DNA from: Pseudocercospora fijiensis CIRAD86
Lineage: Eukaryota > Ascomycota > Dothideomycetes > Mycosphaerellales > Mycosphaerellaceae
Direction of reading: 5' to 3'
NCBI RefSeq assembly: GCF_000340215.1
Contig: NW_006921537.1
Location: forward strand, 2,259,011-2,323,010
DNA: 64,000 bases
Each line of letters starts with the position of its first letter. Position 1 is the stretch's first letter. The notes beneath the pieces are model-generated. The model made no database searches. It was not told the origin of the DNA and saw nothing but the letters and a program-made list of their open reading frames with translations. Below are positions 10,927 through 21,863 of this stretch, piece by piece. The position numbers and the translations under genes were made by a program.

Positions 10927-13900
10927 TCAAGGTCTCGACTGATCGTCACCACCATCGGCCTCTTCCATCTCGGCAGGCACGGCGCCCTCGTCAATGATCT
11001 CTGGCAGCATTTCTGCCTCCCCTTCTTTCTTTTTTCCTCCTTCGTACATGACCCTCTTCCATCCCTCTCGCTGAGTATCATCCTTGAGAAACTCGATTGT
11101 GGGGAAATAGTGTTCGTTCTTCTTCATGGTCGCCACCCAGGGCACGTTGTCAAAGGTCATCACTTTCAACCGGAAATAAGTGTTGTTGGGAATTTTATTG
11201 ACCTCAGATAGAAATGTCTCAAGGTCTGGTGTCGGTACCGCATTAACAGCCAAGATGAAATTGGTTGGAGCCAGACCATATGCGTAGGCCGGCGATCCTC
11301 GAAAGCGTGCCGAAACGTAGATGTCGCTGTGGACCTTGCTGATTTGCTGGCGGACAGCGTGATGAGGCCGGTGTAGGACAGCACCGCAGAAGACGATGAC
11401 ATGATCAGTCTCGAGCTCCCCTGTTGGTACTGTTGGCACCTCGATAGACATCTCTTGCTTTTGTCTCACGATGACAGCGTTCAGCTTCTCGTTGCTGTAC
11501 ATCAGGTCCATGTCGCTCACGCGAGTGATCAGCTTGTCGTTGATGGTGAGTATGACATCTCCCTCCATCAGACCGTTCGCCTCGCCGGCATCCACCTTTC
11601 TTACCATGAAAAGCTGGTGACGTTCGGGATCATGACGCTCCACGCGTTCAATCCAGCCGTCAGAAATGCCCATAATACGTGCCTGCGACATTTGAATTGT
11701 TTGAGTCTCCATATTGAGGATGCGGAGTGTCGGCTTGTCGCCCTTCTTGACCTGATCGATCACGGGGAGAAGGGGCGGGGTCGCGAAGCCAAGATGATAC
11801 TCAATGTCCTTACCACTATGGCCATTGCGCTCGCCAAGGTATGTCAACCAGAGGGCCTGAACGGTACCATCGTCAGCAACGAGCACCCCCGACCCACATT
11901 GACTGCTCAGCGAGGTGTCGACTGTGATGGCATCCAGGTTTACTGCCCGGTAGCGTGGTGTGGATGCGCTTGCTGGAATGGCGACAGTAGTAATGTCTGT
12001 TACAGCCGTCTTTGCTATCACTGGCCGGAGATTCTGGTTGAATCCGAAGAAGATGGTCTCCTCTCCTTGTTTGATAGCCTTCTCGGCCAACTTCGCAGAT
12101 TTGACTGGCGCCTGCACCAGACTGGGATCGTATTTGATGATGGCATAATTCTGTAGCGGATGCAGGAACACAATTTTGCCTTCGGCAATGATCGAGTCAG
12201 CAAACGTGAGCGAGATATCGCACATGTCGTATGGCACGATCGCCCTCGAGACTACAATCAAGCCCTTCTCTGCATCGATGACCAGACCGTATCCGATCTT
12301 CCGAGCTTTCGGGAAGCCATCGAGCTTGATGGGCAATGTCGTTGATACACGAACGAATGAACGGATAATATCAGCCGCCGCTGGATGACGCGCGCCTTCC
12401 ATAGTGATGAAATTTGCTTTCTTGGGTGTTGGTTCCTTAGGCGGAATAGCTTCGCCCAGATCTGTAAAGTCCCATAATCCAGATTCGTCGTTGCGCACAG
12501 CAAGACGCATGCCCTTGCTCCAGTGTCGGTCGACTAGCATAATGCTTGTGTTCAGAGTGTGCATGTCGCGAAGATGCTTGTATGTGACCACCACTCTGCT
12601 CCGGTCAGCAACGCCCTTCATGACTTCGACAAAGACGTCCAGATTAGGAGTGGGTTTGTTGTCGATCGACTGAATAAGCCAACCGTACTCAGAACCCTCG
12701 AAGCGGAAAGAACCTGCAGCCTCGCAGCAGTACACACCAGCGCCCTCGATCGCGATCGCATAAAGTCGCGCTTGCTGATATGATAAGTCGTGAAATGCCG
12801 CGCCCGCAACGGAAACAAAGCGATCAGGGGTAATCGCATGCAGGTCGCCAACTTCAAGCTCTACGTTCACGTCTTTGCCTCCTCTCTGGACCAGAAGCTT
12901 CACCTTTCCGCCTACACTGCTGTCCAGAATGTCGTCCAAGCGCACGAATTGCGTGAGTAGTTCGTTATTGACCTTGAGCAGGACATCACCCTCCTCGAGC
13001 CTGCCGTGCGCGGGCCCCTTGGGAAGGACGACTTCTCCAACAAGCATGCCTGTCTCTTTCGGGAACTGTTTCCGCACCTCGCTCTCCCACTCAGGAGTAA
13101 GACCAAGTCTTCGGCATTCGTCGAACGGCTTCAGTATCCACTGAGTTTGTATGGTGCCTCTCGCGACGTGAATGCCATCTCTTATGCATTGTAGAGCTCG
13201 AAGAGGTCGGTCGAGAGGAAGGAAGTAATCGGTAGCTGCGCCATCTGCCCTGCCGCCTGCTTGAAGCGCAACGGCAAATCCATCAATGTTGACCACAGGC
13301 GAGCCTGATGAACCTCCAGATGCCGCGGCCGCTGCTTGAATGTAGTTGGTGTTGAAGTCTGAATAGCCTTCGCCGTACTCGGGCGCATTGCGATCCAGCC
13401 TTGAAATAACTCCAGACAAGATACTGAGCTTCTCTCCCGCATCGTTACCCACAACTCGAATCTCTGAGCCAACCTTGGCCAAGTCTGGACGCAGTTCGAG
13501 AGAAGTAAGAGGCATGTACTTGATGGCTTTGGGATCGAATCGTAGGATACCAAAATCGTGCACGGGATCGCGGTAGACCGGGTAGACATCTGTCTCCTCG
13601 TGGTTGTCAAACAGCGCGTAGCCCCAGAATGGCCCGGCGCCAACAACATGACGGTTTGTGAGGATGTAGCCCTTCTCGGCATCGACGACAAATCCGGTGG
13701 CCTCACTGCTGATGGCTGAGTCGGTGTCGAAGGAGCAAGTCTGGCAGAAATGTATGCTGACGACATTTCGTACAACCTTTTCAATAGTCGCCTGCCACTC
13801 TACGGTATCTGGTGTGGCGGTATGAATGACACTGCCGTCGTCGTCTTGGTGTTGAGGCGAGGTGTAGCCGTTTGGAGTGTCTGCTGCCGAAGCCGGAACC

Positions 13901-14046
13901 CCATTCTCCAACCTCGACAGCCTCCCATTCTCCATCATATGAGGTCCGGGCGATGGCCGGCGTACCTGTTTCGTAGGCCGTATGGGGTCGTCTGAAGTCG
14001 GCGGCTGTTTCCGCTTAGGAGTTGTGCCGTTTGAGGTGTGGTCCAT
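10927..14046 (-). CDS. NMA111: Pro-apoptotic HtrA-type serine protease Nma111
   Basis: A 1039-residue protein from the ATG at 14046 (starting [16 protein letters not shown]). The fungal Nma111 family is nuclear, HtrA-related and has two tandem protease-plus-PDZ halves; both the length and the early Lys/Arg-rich nuclear-signal-like stretch (KRKQPP, KQVRR) match. The first protease half has the triad: H133 in TNRHVV, D164 in VHDFGIL, S247 in [12 protein letters not shown]-like [12 protein letters not shown] segments follow. The second half is a degenerate trypsin fold in which the histidine position reads SRAIV; a second [12 protein letters not shown] segment follows. The frame stays open upstream to another ATG at 14406, adding 120 residues of Arg/Ser/Ala-rich sequence. 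I prefer the inner start by family length. The family degrades anti-apoptotic substrates and also functions in lipid homeostasis in yeast. Confidence 0.93.
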   Translation of the reverse strand: MDHTSNGTTPKRKQPPTSDDPIRPTKQVRRPSPGPHMMENGRLSRLENGVPASAADTPNGYTSPQHQDDDGSVIHTATPDTVEWQATIEKVVRNVVSIHFCQTCSFDTDSAISSEATGFVVDAEKGYILTNRHVVGAGPFWGYALFDNHEETDVYPVYRDPVHDFGILRFDPKAIKYMPLTSLELRPDLAKVGSEIRVVGNDAGEKLSILSGVISRLDRNAPEYGEGYSDFNTNYIQAAAAASGGSSGSPVVNIDGFAVALQAGGRADGAATDYFLPLDRPLRALQCIRDGIHVARGTIQTQWILKPFDECRRLGLTPEWESEVRKQFPKETGMLVGEVVLPKGPAHGRLEEGDVLLKVNNELLTQFVRLDDILDSSVGGKVKLLVQRGGKDVNVELEVGDLHAITPDRFVSVAGAAFHDLSYQQARLYAIAIEGAGVYCCEAAGSFRFEGSEYGWLIQSIDNKPTPNLDVFVEVMKGVADRSRVVVTYKHLRDMHTLNTSIMLVDRHWSKGMRLAVRNDESGLWDFTDLGEAIPPKEPTPKKANFITMEGARHPAAADIIRSFVRVSTTLPIKLDGFPKARKIGYGLVIDAEKGLIVVSRAIVPYDMCDISLTFADSIIAEGKIVFLHPLQNYAIIKYDPSLVQAPVKSAKLAEKAIKQGEETIFFGFNQNLRPVIAKTAVTDITTVAIPASASTPRYRAVNLDAITVDTSLSSQCGSGVLVADDGTVQALWLTYLGERNGHSGKDIEYHLGFATPPLLPVIDQVKKGDKPTLRILNMETQTIQMSQARIMGISDGWIERVERHDPERHQLFMVRKVDAGEANGLMEGDVILTINDKLITRVSDMDLMYSNEKLNAVIVRQKQEMSIEVPTVPTGELETDHVIVFCGAVLHRPHHAVRQQISKVHSDIYVSARFRGSPAYAYGLAPTNFILAVNAVPTPDLETFLSEVNKIPNNTYFRLKVMTFDNVPWVATMKKNEHYFPTIEFLKDDTQREGWKRVMYEGGKKKEGEAEMLPEIIDEGAVPAEMEEADGGDDQSRP

Positions 14047-14406
14047 AGTAACGAAGCTTATGGAGCTCGCGAGTCGGCGGAGGATGGAAGGTTTGATGGA
14101 GTGTTTGAGATGCTTCTGCGAAAGTGAGTGGGCGCGCTGAGCGAATCTGAGTTTCTGCTGAAACCGCTCGGACTCTGTGCAGCAAAGTGATGGTAGCGAT
14201 GGTGATGCGCTGCCGTGAAAGGCTCTGTGGGTGAAGAGGCCGTTTGAGGCTCTGGCTCTGGTCGCTGTCGCTGTCGCTGCGGACAAATAATCGAACGCGA
14301 TGCCGATGCCGATGCGCGGAATGATGCTGCGGCCGATGCGATTATGCTTTAAAGAGTGCGATACTTGTGCTAGAGGCGTTCGGCCCAAGAAAGGAACATT
14401 AAGCAT

Positions 14407-15349
14407 CAGCGCTTTTCATGTGCGCTGTCGAACCCGAGAAAAAGGAAAGTGTCCATTCAAGTCCCAGTCGCCAGTCGTCAACATCTCTCGCTCTCACGTG
14501 CTAGACTTGTCTTGGCCGAAGTTGCTCTCCCCGAAGGTTACTGCCGCTCCCGTGAACCGAAAGCTTGGCACCAATGCAGGCAGGCGCTCCCGCGGCAGCT
14601 TCCACGTCCCATCGATATCCTTGTTCGAGCTGCTGAAGCTTCGCCAACTCATCTGCACAACGTGGACGTGGACGTGGACGCTCGCGGCACTGGGCTGCGA
14701 ATGCGATGAGGTGGGTGGTGGAGGTGGCGGGGGTGGCGTCTCTGGCGGTCTGTCGAGAGAGCGGGACGACTTTCGAAATCCGCGGCGCCCTTTGCCTCCT
14801 GCTCGACGAGAGCGTGCCGTGAGCGCGACATGTTGGGCCTCGTTCTTGAGGCATAGGAGCGACACTCGCTAGTCCATCGTCAGGGCGCCGTGTAGTGTTC
14901 GTGATAGCCGGCTGATGTGGCCTGCGGCATCGTGTCGCTGCTTCGCCTCTGGAACGACAAGACATGCTCTGGGCGAAGGGGCACGAGAAGAAATGGGAGA
15001 AGTACGTGTGCTTCGTCAGGAAATGGCGTGAAAGATTCAGATTCGTATCCTAAGTCGTTGAATTATGAGTAAATACCGCTCGCCTCGACGAGTGACGAGA
15101 GCCTTTATATCAGACTCGCGCTCATTAGGTATCAATGCCTGCGATCTGCGATGATCATGCGGCTCTAGTCAATCATGAAACGCCTGTGTGAGTATGCATC
15201 GCATATACTTCAAATGCAGCTTGCTGACCACTCTCGCAGAGGTCATAACAGTTCCAAGTGCCTGGCCAGCCAGCTGATAGCCAGCAAATGCCGGCGCTGA
15301 GCTGCAGCCACCAAAGTATGCCAACCACCTCTATTCCTCATCGTCACCC
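14407..15349. other. Intergenic region, NMA111 upstream side
   Basis: About 940 bp upstream of NMA111 and downstream of the next minus-strand gene. It contains a short GTGGAC hexamer repeat (around 14662-14681) and a G-rich GGTGG tract (around 14709-14738). Several overlapping short frames here are compositional and show no family features. Confidence 0.5.
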
Positions 15350-15931
15350 TCAGCCTTGACTGGATGCTTCTCCTCCTTCTCCGTTGACTTCGTCATCGGC
15401 TCCAGCGCTGGCGTCTGACTTGACCTCCTGATCTTGACCGGCCTTGACCTTGGCTGCTGCGGCCTTCTTCTTGCGAGGCGTAGGTGTAGACTTCTTCTTG
15501 GCAGAGCCTCCCTCGCCTTCCTCGAGAGCGGCAGCCTTGGAAGTGCGCTTCTTACTCTTGCTAGGAGTTGGTGTAGCTGGGACCGCGTCACCGCCATCTG
15601 CAAAAGAAATCGAGTTAGTGAGGCGCCAGATCTCAACAAGTCGTTCAGGCACATACCTTCTTCCTCGTTGCCATCCGCCTTGGCCTTGGCTGCCATCGAA
15701 CCGCGCACTTTGGCCTTCTCCTTGTCAAGCATGATCTGGACGGCCTTCTTGGTGCGATTCTCTGGCAGCTCGATTCGGTCCCACGGAATCTTGTCGGTCT
15801 GCGTAGCAATGATCTGGAAGAGGATACCAAGCTGTGAAGCATGTTAGAGCTGGAAAGAATGCGCCGCCGCAATTATGACCACTGACCTTGTCGGCTTCGG
15901 TCCACTTCGCGTTTGGGGTGCCGTCAGACAT
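15350..15931 (-). CDS. Small basic nuclear-type protein, Myb/SANT-like N-terminus
   Basis: Three exons: 15931-15887, 15831-15657 and 15597-15350, with introns of 55 and 59 nt, both GT..AG and closing in frame. The 155-residue product starts MSDGTPNAKWTEADK. Residues about 8-60 form a predicted helical module with conserved-looking Trp and PWDRIELPENRTKKAVQ, resembling a Myb/SANT-like fold found in many fungal hypothetical proteins. The C-terminal ~90 residues are Lys/Ala/Glu-rich and disordered, with KSKKRTSK and PRKKKAAAAK runs that look like nuclear localisation or DNA-contact tails. I do not recognise a named orthologue; chromatin association is inference. The gene is often missed because exon 1 is only 45 nt. 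Confidence 0.75.
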
Positions 15932-16312
15932 GTTGGATGATAGTAGTAAGTAGCGTTGGTGAGATGGTGGTTGGGTGTTGTGAGATATCAGTGTTTGTGG
16001 GCGATGAAGAGTGCGGGCGGCAAGATGTCGATGTTGTGGAAGAAAAGAAGAAGGAAGAGGAAATGAGGGCGCCTCAAGTACGTCGCCGACAGTGTGAGGT
16101 GAGATTGTGCTCTTTCCTATTGTTGCTAGTAGAGCATTTTGTGCTTCACTCACTTCACGCGGATCGCAATGAATGGAGAAGCTGATTGGCTGCAGGGCCG
16201 TTGCTGAGCTGCAGAAAGCGGTCGACAGAGCACGGGCGGTCAGCTTGACAGACCTTTCGACTTCCTTCACATGCGCCAAAAGTGAACACGAAATCACAAC
16301 AGGACGAGCGCA
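15932..16312. other. Divergent intergenic region
   Basis: Shared upstream region between the minus-strand basic protein gene and the doubtful plus-strand membrane ORF. It includes a purine-rich tract (AAGAAAAGAAGAAGGAAGAGG, about 16039-16059). No other gene seen. Confidence 0.45.
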
Positions 16313-16836
16313 AATGGACGGCTATCGCACGACCCTCCACGACGAAGACACTGCATGCGACTTCAACACCGTCCTCCGCGTTCTCCTGTTTCTCGCGCTG
16401 GCCTTCTATCTCACCAGTGCCCTCTCCAAAACGCCTCAGCCCAAGACACGCATCGAGAACGGACGAATTATCAAGCTCTAGCATCGATATCACCACATGG
16501 ATGAGGCAGCATCTCACGGGTGTAGATCAAGAGCAAATCGCAGAACCAGAGCCCACGCTACCCGCGGCAGAATCGACTGGTGTCTCAAGGAGCTCCGTGC
16601 CCCAGTCCAGCAACCGGCCATCGCTTGAGCAGCACTTCATGTATGTGCGCGTTACGTCAACAGCGCGCCAACAAGAAAAAGAAGAGCACTTGGACTTCTT
16701 GGCGAAGATCTATATCGCTGCAGCAGGAGTTGTTCTCATCTGCCTCGCTCTCATCGTCCGCGAAATTAGAGCTCGCCGACCACGTGCACCTGTGATCTTC
16801 ATTCAGGGCGGACATATCCGCGGGCGGCGAGACTGA
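16313..16836 (+). CDS. Doubtful small membrane-protein locus (two overlapping frames)
   Basis: Two reading frames each encode one membrane segment. Frame one (16313-16481) gives 55 residues starting MDGYRTTLHDED, with VLRVLLFLALAFYLTSAL as a hydrophobic span. Frame two, open to 16836 (an internal ATG is at 16501), gives about 111 residues, with IYIAAAGVVLICLALIV followed by an Arg-rich tail. Base composition and codon use look coding. I could not find a convincing intron joining the two frames: CTCTAG at 16476-16481 is a usable acceptor, but no donor of the right phase was found. It may be one two-pass protein with an unseen splice or frameshift, or two small ORFs. No family recognised. Confidence 0.35.
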
Positions 16837-16995
16837 AAAGTGAGCGGTCAATCGCTTCTGTTAGCTTCAGATCATCTTCACTACACTTCTGATGCTTTGC
16901 AACTTTGCTACTTACGCACACTTTGAACAACCAGGCTTCCACCTTCTCAAACAACAACACCATCAAAGACACTGCAATACTCCAATCGCACATCG

Positions 16996-18669
16996 ATGGC
17001 GCTCGAGCTCAGCGACAGCGACCTTGTTGACCTCGAGGTACCTTTGACACCGCCGAGAAGCACGACGATGAAGCGCCGCGCAGAATCGCCACATCCGCAT
17101 GAGTCGACCAGCAAGCGCGTCTTGACGGAAGACGCCTCCACCACCGCAGACGCTGAAGACAGTGACGACGAATTCGTGGACGCTGAAGAAGAGATCACAA
17201 CCGACTACAATGGCGTCGATGAGGCGAAGAGCTCGGCAGCATTCAACTTTGAGGATTTCGTCAATCTAGACCGTCCGAGTGACGCCAATGAACAAACGAA
17301 CCTCGCACAGCCGCAAATAGACCGCTTCTCCGGACATGAGCTTGACCAGTACGGCTGCGGTGGTCAGGGTCCAAATGACTTCTCAGACATTCTGGGTCCG
17401 CACGGCTATGGCAACGGTTTGACTGAAGAAGAGTCTGAAGCTCAAGGCATTACAGCTGAGCAGCATCTCGACTTTGCAAATGGGCTCGTTGAGTATGACG
17501 GGCAGCAGCCTGAGACTGAACAGAATGAGCTTCCGCCGAGAGAGACATGGAACCAAATGTCAGCCGCCGAGCAGGACGAGCTTCTCAACAAGGGCAGTAG
17601 AGACGCAGAGGACGAGCCCATGTTCGATTCTTACGCACAAGGTGGTGCAAACGGTGGAGCCTTCTTCTCAGGCACCGTGGAGGATGAGCTTCTGCGAAAC
17701 GATCCACCTGTGGAGCAAGATGAACATGAAGCCGTCGACGAGGAAGGCGAAGAGGAGGATGATACTCAGCTTGGGACCCAGCAAGATTCTTTTGATGACG
17801 ACAACCTCTTCTCCACGACCTTTGGCGATCATGCCGAAGTGCTCTCTGATGACGAACAAGACCATCCTCCTCAACAGCCACAAGATCTTATCGATGAGTC
17901 TTCGCATAAAGTCACACATCCATCAGGACCCCAAGCAGTTGACTCCACGCAACCAACACAGTCCAAAGCCAACCACAGCAGCAACGAAATTATCGACCTC
18001 ACCCACATCAACGACAAAGCCGTCGTGAACTTTCTAAACGAATCGAAATGGGTCTACGAAGCCACCGACAACACCATTCACCCATCATCTCCACCACCAA
18101 CCTCCCAGGCCTCCACCACCACCACCACCAACGGCGTCAACAAGACCTCAGCCCCCGCCTCCGCCCAACGCACTACCGACCTCTTCCGCGCGCAAGCCGA
18201 AAAACCCACCATCCCCCGCGACCTAGGAAAAAGTCTCCGCGCCTTCCAAAAATTCCACACTCGAGTCCTCCACCTAATCCCTCGCCTCCCCAACTGGTCC
18301 TCCCTCCCCGCTCGCAGGTACTGGATCGCAGTGCTGCACATGGACCGAAAACCGACCTCGTCATCACTCTCCGAAAAAGACTTCCTGTGGATGAAAGGCA
18401 ATCGGTTCTCGACGATTTCCACGATTTGGAATTCTTATCAGACGAGGAGTATGTGTGATCCCGAGGATTTTGTTTTGGTGTCGAGAGGCGAGGTGCTGGG
18501 GATGGAGGTGAAGGCGGAGGAGTTGGATTGGTTTGGGGAGAAGTTGGTTGTGCTGAGGGCGATGAGGAAGGTGGAGGCCAGGGAGGTTGTTGCGACTGTG
18601 AAGGGGCTGCTTGGTGGGTTTGGGATGGTTCCGGATCAGAAGGCGTCTGAGGTTATCGAGTTGGATTGA
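16996..18669 (+). CDS. Acidic, largely disordered protein of unknown function
   Basis: A single open frame of 557 residues, starting MALELSDSDLVDLEVPLTPP. Residues 1-340 are rich in Asp, Glu, Ser and Gln and look disordered; a KRRAESPHPHESTSKR stretch is a candidate nuclear signal. A short element, EIIDLTHINDKAVVNFLNESKW, sits near residue 330. From about residue 400 the sequence becomes ordered: SLRAFQKFHTRVLHLIPRLP, RRYWIAVLHMDRK, and DPEDFVLVSRGEVLGMEVK followed by KLVVLRAMRKVEA. That last part has the beta-strand pattern of a ubiquitin/SUMO-like fold, but this is a weak impression. Third-position GC is high upstream and shifts to GGNG-rich codons after about 18450. I do not recognise the family. 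Confidence 0.75.
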   Translation: MALELSDSDLVDLEVPLTPPRSTTMKRRAESPHPHESTSKRVLTEDASTTADAEDSDDEFVDAEEEITTDYNGVDEAKSSAAFNFEDFVNLDRPSDANEQTNLAQPQIDRFSGHELDQYGCGGQGPNDFSDILGPHGYGNGLTEEESEAQGITAEQHLDFANGLVEYDGQQPETEQNELPPRETWNQMSAAEQDELLNKGSRDAEDEPMFDSYAQGGANGGAFFSGTVEDELLRNDPPVEQDEHEAVDEEGEEEDDTQLGTQQDSFDDDNLFSTTFGDHAEVLSDDEQDHPPQQPQDLIDESSHKVTHPSGPQAVDSTQPTQSKANHSSNEIIDLTHINDKAVVNFLNESKWVYEATDNTIHPSSPPPTSQASTTTTTNGVNKTSAPASAQRTTDLFRAQAEKPTIPRDLGKSLRAFQKFHTRVLHLIPRLPNWSSLPARRYWIAVLHMDRKPTSSSLSEKDFLWMKGNRFSTISTIWNSYQTRSMCDPEDFVLVSRGEVLGMEVKAEELDWFGEKLVVLRAMRKVEAREVVATVKGLLGGFGMVPDQKASEVIELD

Positions 18670-19284
18670 GGGAGGGATGGAGATGGGGATGGGGACTTGC
18701 CTTTGAGAGAGGTTTCAGGCTTCTTTTTGGTTTCGAGGATATTCTTCTCTTGGATCCCATTGCACCAGTGGCGGTGGGTGGAGCTACGAACGTGAGCACT
18801 AGGGTTCGAAGTTCAGCTCGACTGTCGTAGCTTTTGAGTATCAGCATTAGCTGCCACATACGACTATCGGATATGAGAAATTGAAAGGAAGCAACCTTGA
18901 AATGTGTCATGAGATCTTCATTTCTGCTTTGGCACTACACAGGTAATGCAGGGTAATATACATCTAGTAGTAGTTCTCGGCGCATCCAAATAGTGGTATG
19001 GAATGCGCTATGCAAGTGTGTTCCTCCTTTCTAACACAGTCCGTTTCATGTGAAGCGTGTCATTCGCACGCTTGGAAAAGTTCGCCGCACCTGTGATCCA
19101 ACGCCTCGCTCCCATAATTTCAAGATGCAGTATTTTTCTTTACTCCGCCGCCCAGATTCAATGAAGCCTTCCAGAACGCCGTTGGTGCCGAAGATCCAGA
19201 TGTGAAAAGTTCAATGCGTGGTCCGATTCGTGGGACCACATTTCGATCGTGTAGCATTATCGCTCGTAACGTTCACTGAAGCGC
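18670..19284. other. Intergenic between convergent genes
   Basis: About 600 bp holding the 3' ends of the acidic protein gene (+) and the carrier gene (-). No additional gene or RNA recognised. Confidence 0.5.
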
Positions 19285-20459
19285 TCACTTCGATGTGTTT
19301 ACTCCGATCGGCGAATCTTCCGATGGCTCTGCTTCTGGCTTCATGTTGATCAGGAAGTCTCTCGTCATCTCGAAGCTCAGCCAGCTTGATGCCATTGATG
19401 GCGCGACCTTCAGCAGGTTTGGCACAAGACCCTTGTACAATCCCTTGAAGCCTTCCTGGGCCACGATGGTCTTCAACGCGTCAAGGATGGATTTGTACTT
19501 GTATCCCATTCCTGACATTGTGTTGACTTGGAACCGACGCCGAAGAACATCGCTGAATGGCTGTTAGTATGATGATAGATCTGAGTGTGTTGCTGGATGC
19601 ACTTACAATGGGTATGTAATGGTCTGCGCCACGGCACCGGATATGGCACCCGCACAAAGCTTTCCTATCGCCGAGGGATTGGCCTCGCCCTCTGGCGTGA
19701 AGTATTGTCGGACACTCTCGTATGTCATGAAGTTCAAGCCCACATACGGAGCTACTCCAGCCACTGTAGGTACAATGCCCCGGTAGAGAGCGAGGAAACC
19801 ACCTTCTTGCTTGTACATATATGTCAACGTGCCGAACATGCCAGGCATCTTCTGCTGTGCCTCTCTGCTGAGATCCTTGAAGGATGCAGTCTGGATAGAT
19901 AGTCGCGTGCGCACGATATCCAGCGGATATGTGAAGGTTACCGACGTGATACCGGCGATAGCTCCGCACACTAGTCGTCGCTCCGGAGGGAGAGGTGCGC
20001 CTGGCTCGGATTCGAAGAACTGTGCATCATCAGCAAAATTTCTTTAGAACGTGTGGTGCGGCCACTACTCACGGGCTTATAGAGATTGTAACTGCCGAAT
20101 TGCACAGCACTATAAGGCACAATACGTATGCAGTTGACTCCGTTCCCTGCCATCATGCCTTTGAAACCCTCTTCCCTCCATATCTTCGCCAAAGCCTTGG
20201 GTATGCTCATCTTGTACTCGGTGCGTCCGGTGGATTGCACCTGAAGCAAAATCTTGAGTCTCTCCAGCGGAGACACCACTGTTCTCGAGACAGCGCCTGC
20301 TACACCTCCGGCAATGAAAGAGGCTACCACGGCCTGCGCGACCCAAGCGCGGAAGTTCGTCACGGCGGTCTCGGGCGGCTTGTCGTCTGGGGTCGCCATT
20401 TTCGTAGAATCCGAGGAGGAATCGCTCGAACTCGGTTGTAGCTTTGCGGGCGCACTCAT
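19285..20459 (-). CDS. Mitochondrial carrier family transporter, YPR011C-like
   Basis: Three exons: 20459-20073, 20019-19607 and 19552-19285, with introns of 53 and 54 nt, all GT..AG and in frame, giving 355 residues. It has three tandem carrier repeats, each with the family signature: SPLERLK (residues 63-69), YPLDIVR, and YPFDVLRRR (codon split by the second intron). GGVAGAVSRTVVSP, TRLSIQTASF and GAISGAVAQTITYP closely resemble yeast YPR011C and its relatives, which move adenosine phosphosulfates across the inner mitochondrial membrane. Substrate assignment by family is reasonable but unproven here. Residues 1-35 form a Ser/Asp-rich extension before the first helix. Confidence 0.9.
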
Positions 20460-21863
20460 AGTACCAGACTGAGGACGACTGGAACTCTCATCTGACCCGC
20501 GAGAAAGGCGTATTAGGTGATACTGTGCTCGCCGGAACCAGCATAGGATATGTCGTAGGCAATGCGAGGTAAGGCTAAGCCGAGGGTAGCATGTGCTTCG
20601 GGGTGGAATGGCTAAGTGGCTTGCTCAGAAATGCTGCGAAGACTGGGCGGAGTTGGTTGAGCGCTCAGCGCGCTTGGAATCAGAATGTCAGCGATGGTGG
20701 CTCGTCATGGGCGGACATCAGATGTTGGCTGTGTCTTGTCGGCAAGAAATGTCAAGACCAATCCTCAAGAGCGATATGGTCGGCGAGTTCCGGCCCGAGA
20801 GTTTGGGTGGGCTCTTGCGGCAATACGATTTGCCGGATACTCACAAGACGCTTCGGACGAGCAGTGGTCGCTTGACTTCTTGATGCAGACGTCTGGTGGT
20901 GGAATCATTAATGTGCAGGTCAGGTCAGGTCAGAATGGAGTCGCAGGACTTGCTCAGCAGATCTCGAGTAGTAGTCACCACAACGTGTCACGTCACGTCT
21001 CTGCCACCACGGCTGAATTTGAAGTGAAAGCGAAGCCTCCCTGAACCTTGCCCTGGCCACCTCCTTTCCCGCCTATGCCGCTCCGCTGTTCGCTGTTGCT
21101 GGTTGCACATGTCACCTTCACCATCGAATCATGAATTGGCGCGCAGTAAGGGAATTCATTCAGCACATGGGAGATTCGGTGGTTGTGTGAAGGCGCAGGA
21201 AGGCCGCGGATTGTTGTCGTTCGCACACGGTCTTGGGACAAGGCGCAGCTCGGAAGTTGCCGCAAGTCACGCTCGCCGGTGATATAGAATATTGCTTGGT
21301 CGAGAGGCGCGTGTAGAAGCGCAAGAATACAGCCGTTCACTACAGAACACCCCCCCCCCCCGGAAGGAATTGATAAATGATAAAACACCAAGTGTTGGAA
21401 TATCGCAGGGTCGTCGCTGCGATGGCGGGGATGTCGTCGAGAAGATCGGTTCCAGTCCATCGTTCTTTCCTTGTCAAGGACAAAAACGTCTGTGCGTCAT
21501 TGTCAAGAGCAACCTCACTTCCCCACCTTCCACCTCGGACAGCGCTACACATTCTGTCTGATGTCGCTGACAGTGCATCGCGATGCTTTCATCTCAGCCT
21601 CTTGCCTGCACAGATTGCGAGGCACAGTCGCGAATTGCGCAGGCCGCACGCACCGCACTGTTCCCACCACCAATCCTACCGACAGGCAGCCAGCAAACCC
21701 GTCAACGAAGAAATCTTGGTGCCTCCGCTACTCTGAAGCGTAAAGCCTATGATTTAGCACCAAGCATTCACATCTTTGCTCATTCGGACTTGACTGACGC
21801 TGTTGCGTATGTCCTTGCCATACCGCTTGATAGGCCTGACTGACGCTTCCGCATAGTGTCAAC
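20460..21863. other. Long intergenic region with a C12 homopolymer
   Basis: About 1.4 kb between the divergent carrier and F-box-like genes. It contains a run of 12 C (21350-21361) and three tandem GGTCA words (20921-20934). Several short frames exist on both strands, but none has a domain, signal or consistent codon bias. It likely holds both promoters. Confidence 0.45.

Noticed and set aside
11401..12156. 251-codon plus-strand frame opposite NMA111
   Set aside because: Lies wholly antisense to a well-supported conserved gene and shows no domain or signal; a shadow frame.
20591..20700. Possible tRNA, from GGCTAAGTGGC-like words
   Set aside because: No B box with GGTTCGANTC and no cloverleaf could be drawn.
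20593..21044. Overlapping plus-strand frames between the carrier and the F-box-like gene
   Set aside because: Three short frames compete in the same region, none with consistent codon use or domain.
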